Below are positions 5,063 to 5,881 of a DNA stretch of 5,881 nucleotides, piece after piece (the stretch's first letter is position 1; every line of letters starts with the position of its first letter). Origin of the DNA: Candidatus Nanoarchaeia archaeon (GTDB taxonomy: Archaea; Nanobdellota; Nanobdellia; Tiddalikarchaeales; Tiddalikarchaeaceae); NCBI GenBank assembly GCA_028704265.1, contig JAQVLH010000081.1:1-5881 (forward strand). Reading direction: 5' to 3'. Position numbers and translations under genes: made by a program. Under the pieces are notes generated by a model that saw only the letters and a list, made by a program, of their open reading frames with translations, was not told the origin of the DNA and made no database searches.

Positions 5063-5137
5063 GTCCCAGTAGTCTAGTCCGGTCAAGGACACCAGCCTTT
5101 CAAGCCGGTAACCCGGGTTCGAATCCCGGCTGGGACA
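5063..5137 (+). tRNA. tRNA-Glu, anticodon UUC
   Basis: The acceptor stem GTCCCAG pairs with CTGGGAC (5063-5069 with 5130-5136), with discriminator A at 5137. The D stem is GTCT/GGAC with one wobble pair. The T stem CCGGG/CCCGG encloses loop TTCGAAT. The anticodon loop CTTTCAA contains TTC. The anticodon stem CCAGC/GCCGG has one A-C mismatch in its middle pair (29-41), while the rest of the tRNA is well paired. CCA is not encoded. There is no intron. An integrase gene with different base composition starts about 50 bases downstream in the same direction, so the 3' part of this gene is a likely integration site. Confidence 0.95.
5096..5137 (+). other. Candidate attachment site: 3' part of tRNA-Glu
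   Basis: Tyrosine integrases of archaeal elements commonly recombine within the 3' part of a tRNA gene, from the anticodon loop to the end. This stretch lies between clearly chromosomal genes and the integrase. No second copy lies within the window, so the call rests on context only. Confidence 0.35.
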
Positions 5138-5165
5138 TTCTGCTATCTTTTCCCAACGCCCCTTC

Positions 5166-5173
5166 TTTATATA
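5166..5173 (+). promoter_or_regulatory. TATA box of the integrase gene
   Basis: TTTATATA is a perfect-looking archaeal TATA box centred about 27 bases before the ATG at 5197, but only about 18 before the ATG at 5188. An AGGAG at 5181-5185 lies 2 bases before the first ATG and 11 before the second, neither at the usual distance. Confidence 0.6.
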
Positions 5174-5187
5174 GTGCTTCAGGAGCA

Positions 5188-5881
5188 ATGAAAACTATGA
5201 ACGAAAGATGGGAAATCCACAAGTACGCAAAAACACTACAATGGAGAATGGAAGGAATAAAGAATTGCAAACACTGCAGCGAAATCAACAGCAAACACTT
5301 ACTGGAATTCCACGACTACTTACTAGCTGAAGGCCTAAGCATACCCAGAGTAGAAAAATACATGTGCCTATTAACCAGATTCGACAAAGAAACAAAAGGA
5401 AAAAACTTTTTAGAAATGGACAAAAAAGATTTAATAAGCTTTTTAGCATGGCTTGAAACCACTAGTTACAGCGAATGGACAAAAAAAGGCTACAAAGTTG
5501 CCCTAAAAAAATTCTACAAATGGGCCAACAACGGAGAACTGCCAAAATTTGTAAGCTGGATTAAATCAAGCATGAAAAACGAAAAAAAATTATTACCTCA
5601 AGAACTGTTAACACCTGAAGAAGTAATAAAACTAATTAACTCATCCACTAACCCAAGAGACAAAGCATTCATAGGAATGCTATACGAAAGCGGCTGCAGA
5701 ATAGGAGAAATACTAACCATTAAATTAAAGCATATAGATTCAGACAAATACGGATTAATAATAAGAGTCAACGGCAAGACTGGTGTAAGAAGAGTTAGAA
5801 TAATCTCAACCTCTAACTTAGTGACTAATTGGATAAACAACCACCCAGACAAAAACAGCTCAGACACTTACCTATGGAGCA
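5188..5881 (+). CDS. Tyrosine-recombinase integrase, C-terminus cut by the window edge
   Basis: The visible 231 residues form the N-terminal SAM-like DNA-binding domain and the first part of the catalytic domain of a phage-type (XerC/D-like) integrase. Residues about 33-115 hold the helical core-binding region, with F-x-D-Y-L-x-A-E-G-L-S (41-51) and WTKKGYKVALKKFYKW (97-112). The catalytic domain starts near LTPEEVIKLI (141-150). YESGCRIGEIL (166-176) carries the first catalytic Arg (171), and NGKTGVRRVRI (195-205) carries the beta-hairpin Lys (197). The HxxR, second His/Trp and Tyr nucleophile lie beyond the edge. The frame is open upstream of 5188. TATA spacing favours the ATG at 5197 (MNERWEIH). 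Asn codons are 13 AAC to 2 AAT, the reverse of the kinase-like gene (2 to 18), a sign of foreign origin. It probably inserts and excises an element at tRNA-Glu. Confidence 0.93.
   Translation, partial: MKTMNERWEIHKYAKTLQWRMEGIKNCKHCSEINSKHLLEFHDYLLAEGLSIPRVEKYMCLLTRFDKETKGKNFLEMDKKDLISFLAWLETTSYSEWTKKGYKVALKKFYKWANNGELPKFVSWIKSSMKNEKKLLPQELLTPEEVIKLINSSTNPRDKAFIGMLYESGCRIGEILTIKLKHIDSDKYGLIIRVNGKTGVRRVRIISTSNLVTNWINNHPDKNSSDTYLWS

Noticed and set aside
5138..5187. T-rich stretch after tRNA-Glu as a strong terminator
   Set aside because: Only a CTTTT run is present at 5147-5151, too weak to call with confidence.
5100..5294. Minus-strand open frame of 64 codons across tRNA-Glu and the integrase start
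   Set aside because: It runs antisense through the tRNA and the integrase N-terminus; its last residues are simply the translated complement of the T arm. It is a shadow.
5598..5867. Minus-strand open frame of 89 codons
   Set aside because: It lies antisense to the conserved catalytic region of the integrase, including the Arg and Lys motifs, and has no promoter or family resemblance.

Overview
The window looks like chromosomal DNA from an AT-rich archaeon, probably of a small-genome (DPANN-like) lineage. The archaeal assignment rests on four things. A tRNA gene is interrupted by an intron that folds into a canonical bulge-helix-bulge. Neither tRNA gene encodes its CCA end. TATA boxes lie about 26-28 bases ahead of nearly every start codon. 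One protein has the C-terminal zinc ribbon typical of archaeal transcription factor TFE. The DPANN-like placement is inference from AT content, short genes and the UAU-anticodon isoleucine tRNA.

Layout, left to right. Positions 1-1297 (minus) hold a DEAD-box RNA helicase whose RG-rich tail runs off the left edge. An 80-base divergent promoter region separates it from a rightward group of three genes: a small divergent protein-kinase-like protein (1378-1971), an AI-2E/PerM-family membrane protein (1983-2969, GTG start) and a 79-residue two-helix membrane protein (2994-3233). The last of these converges on, and overlaps by 14 bases, a minus-strand TFE-like protein (3220-3765) that has an additional N-terminal four-cysteine zinc site. 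Upstream of that, also on the minus strand, is a 70-residue two-helix membrane protein (3815-4027). A divergent promoter region then leads to tRNA-Ile(UAU) with a 40-nt intron (4122-4236). This tRNA converges, only 4 bases away, on a membrane-anchored hexapeptide-repeat acyltransferase (4241-4942, minus). Another divergent promoter region leads to tRNA-Glu(UUC) (5063-5137). From about 5138 to the right edge the base composition changes and a tyrosine-recombinase integrase runs off the window (5188-5881+). This is the arrangement expected at the end of an element inserted into a tRNA gene.

The chromosomal genes do not form an obvious single pathway. They cover RNA remodelling (helicase), basal transcription (TFE-like protein), translation (two tRNAs) and envelope or membrane functions (PerM-like protein, acyltransferase, two small membrane proteins). 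The consistent TATA-to-start spacing suggests mostly leaderless mRNAs with individual promoters rather than long operons. There is no gene-free stretch longer than 300 bases. The longest gaps, 4028-4121 and 4943-5062, are accounted for by divergent promoters.

Points most worth following up are the extra zinc site on the TFE-like protein, the possible decoy fold in the tRNA-Ile precursor, and the tRNA-Glu/integrase junction, where an A-C mismatch in the anticodon stem may mark a tRNA half brought in by the element.
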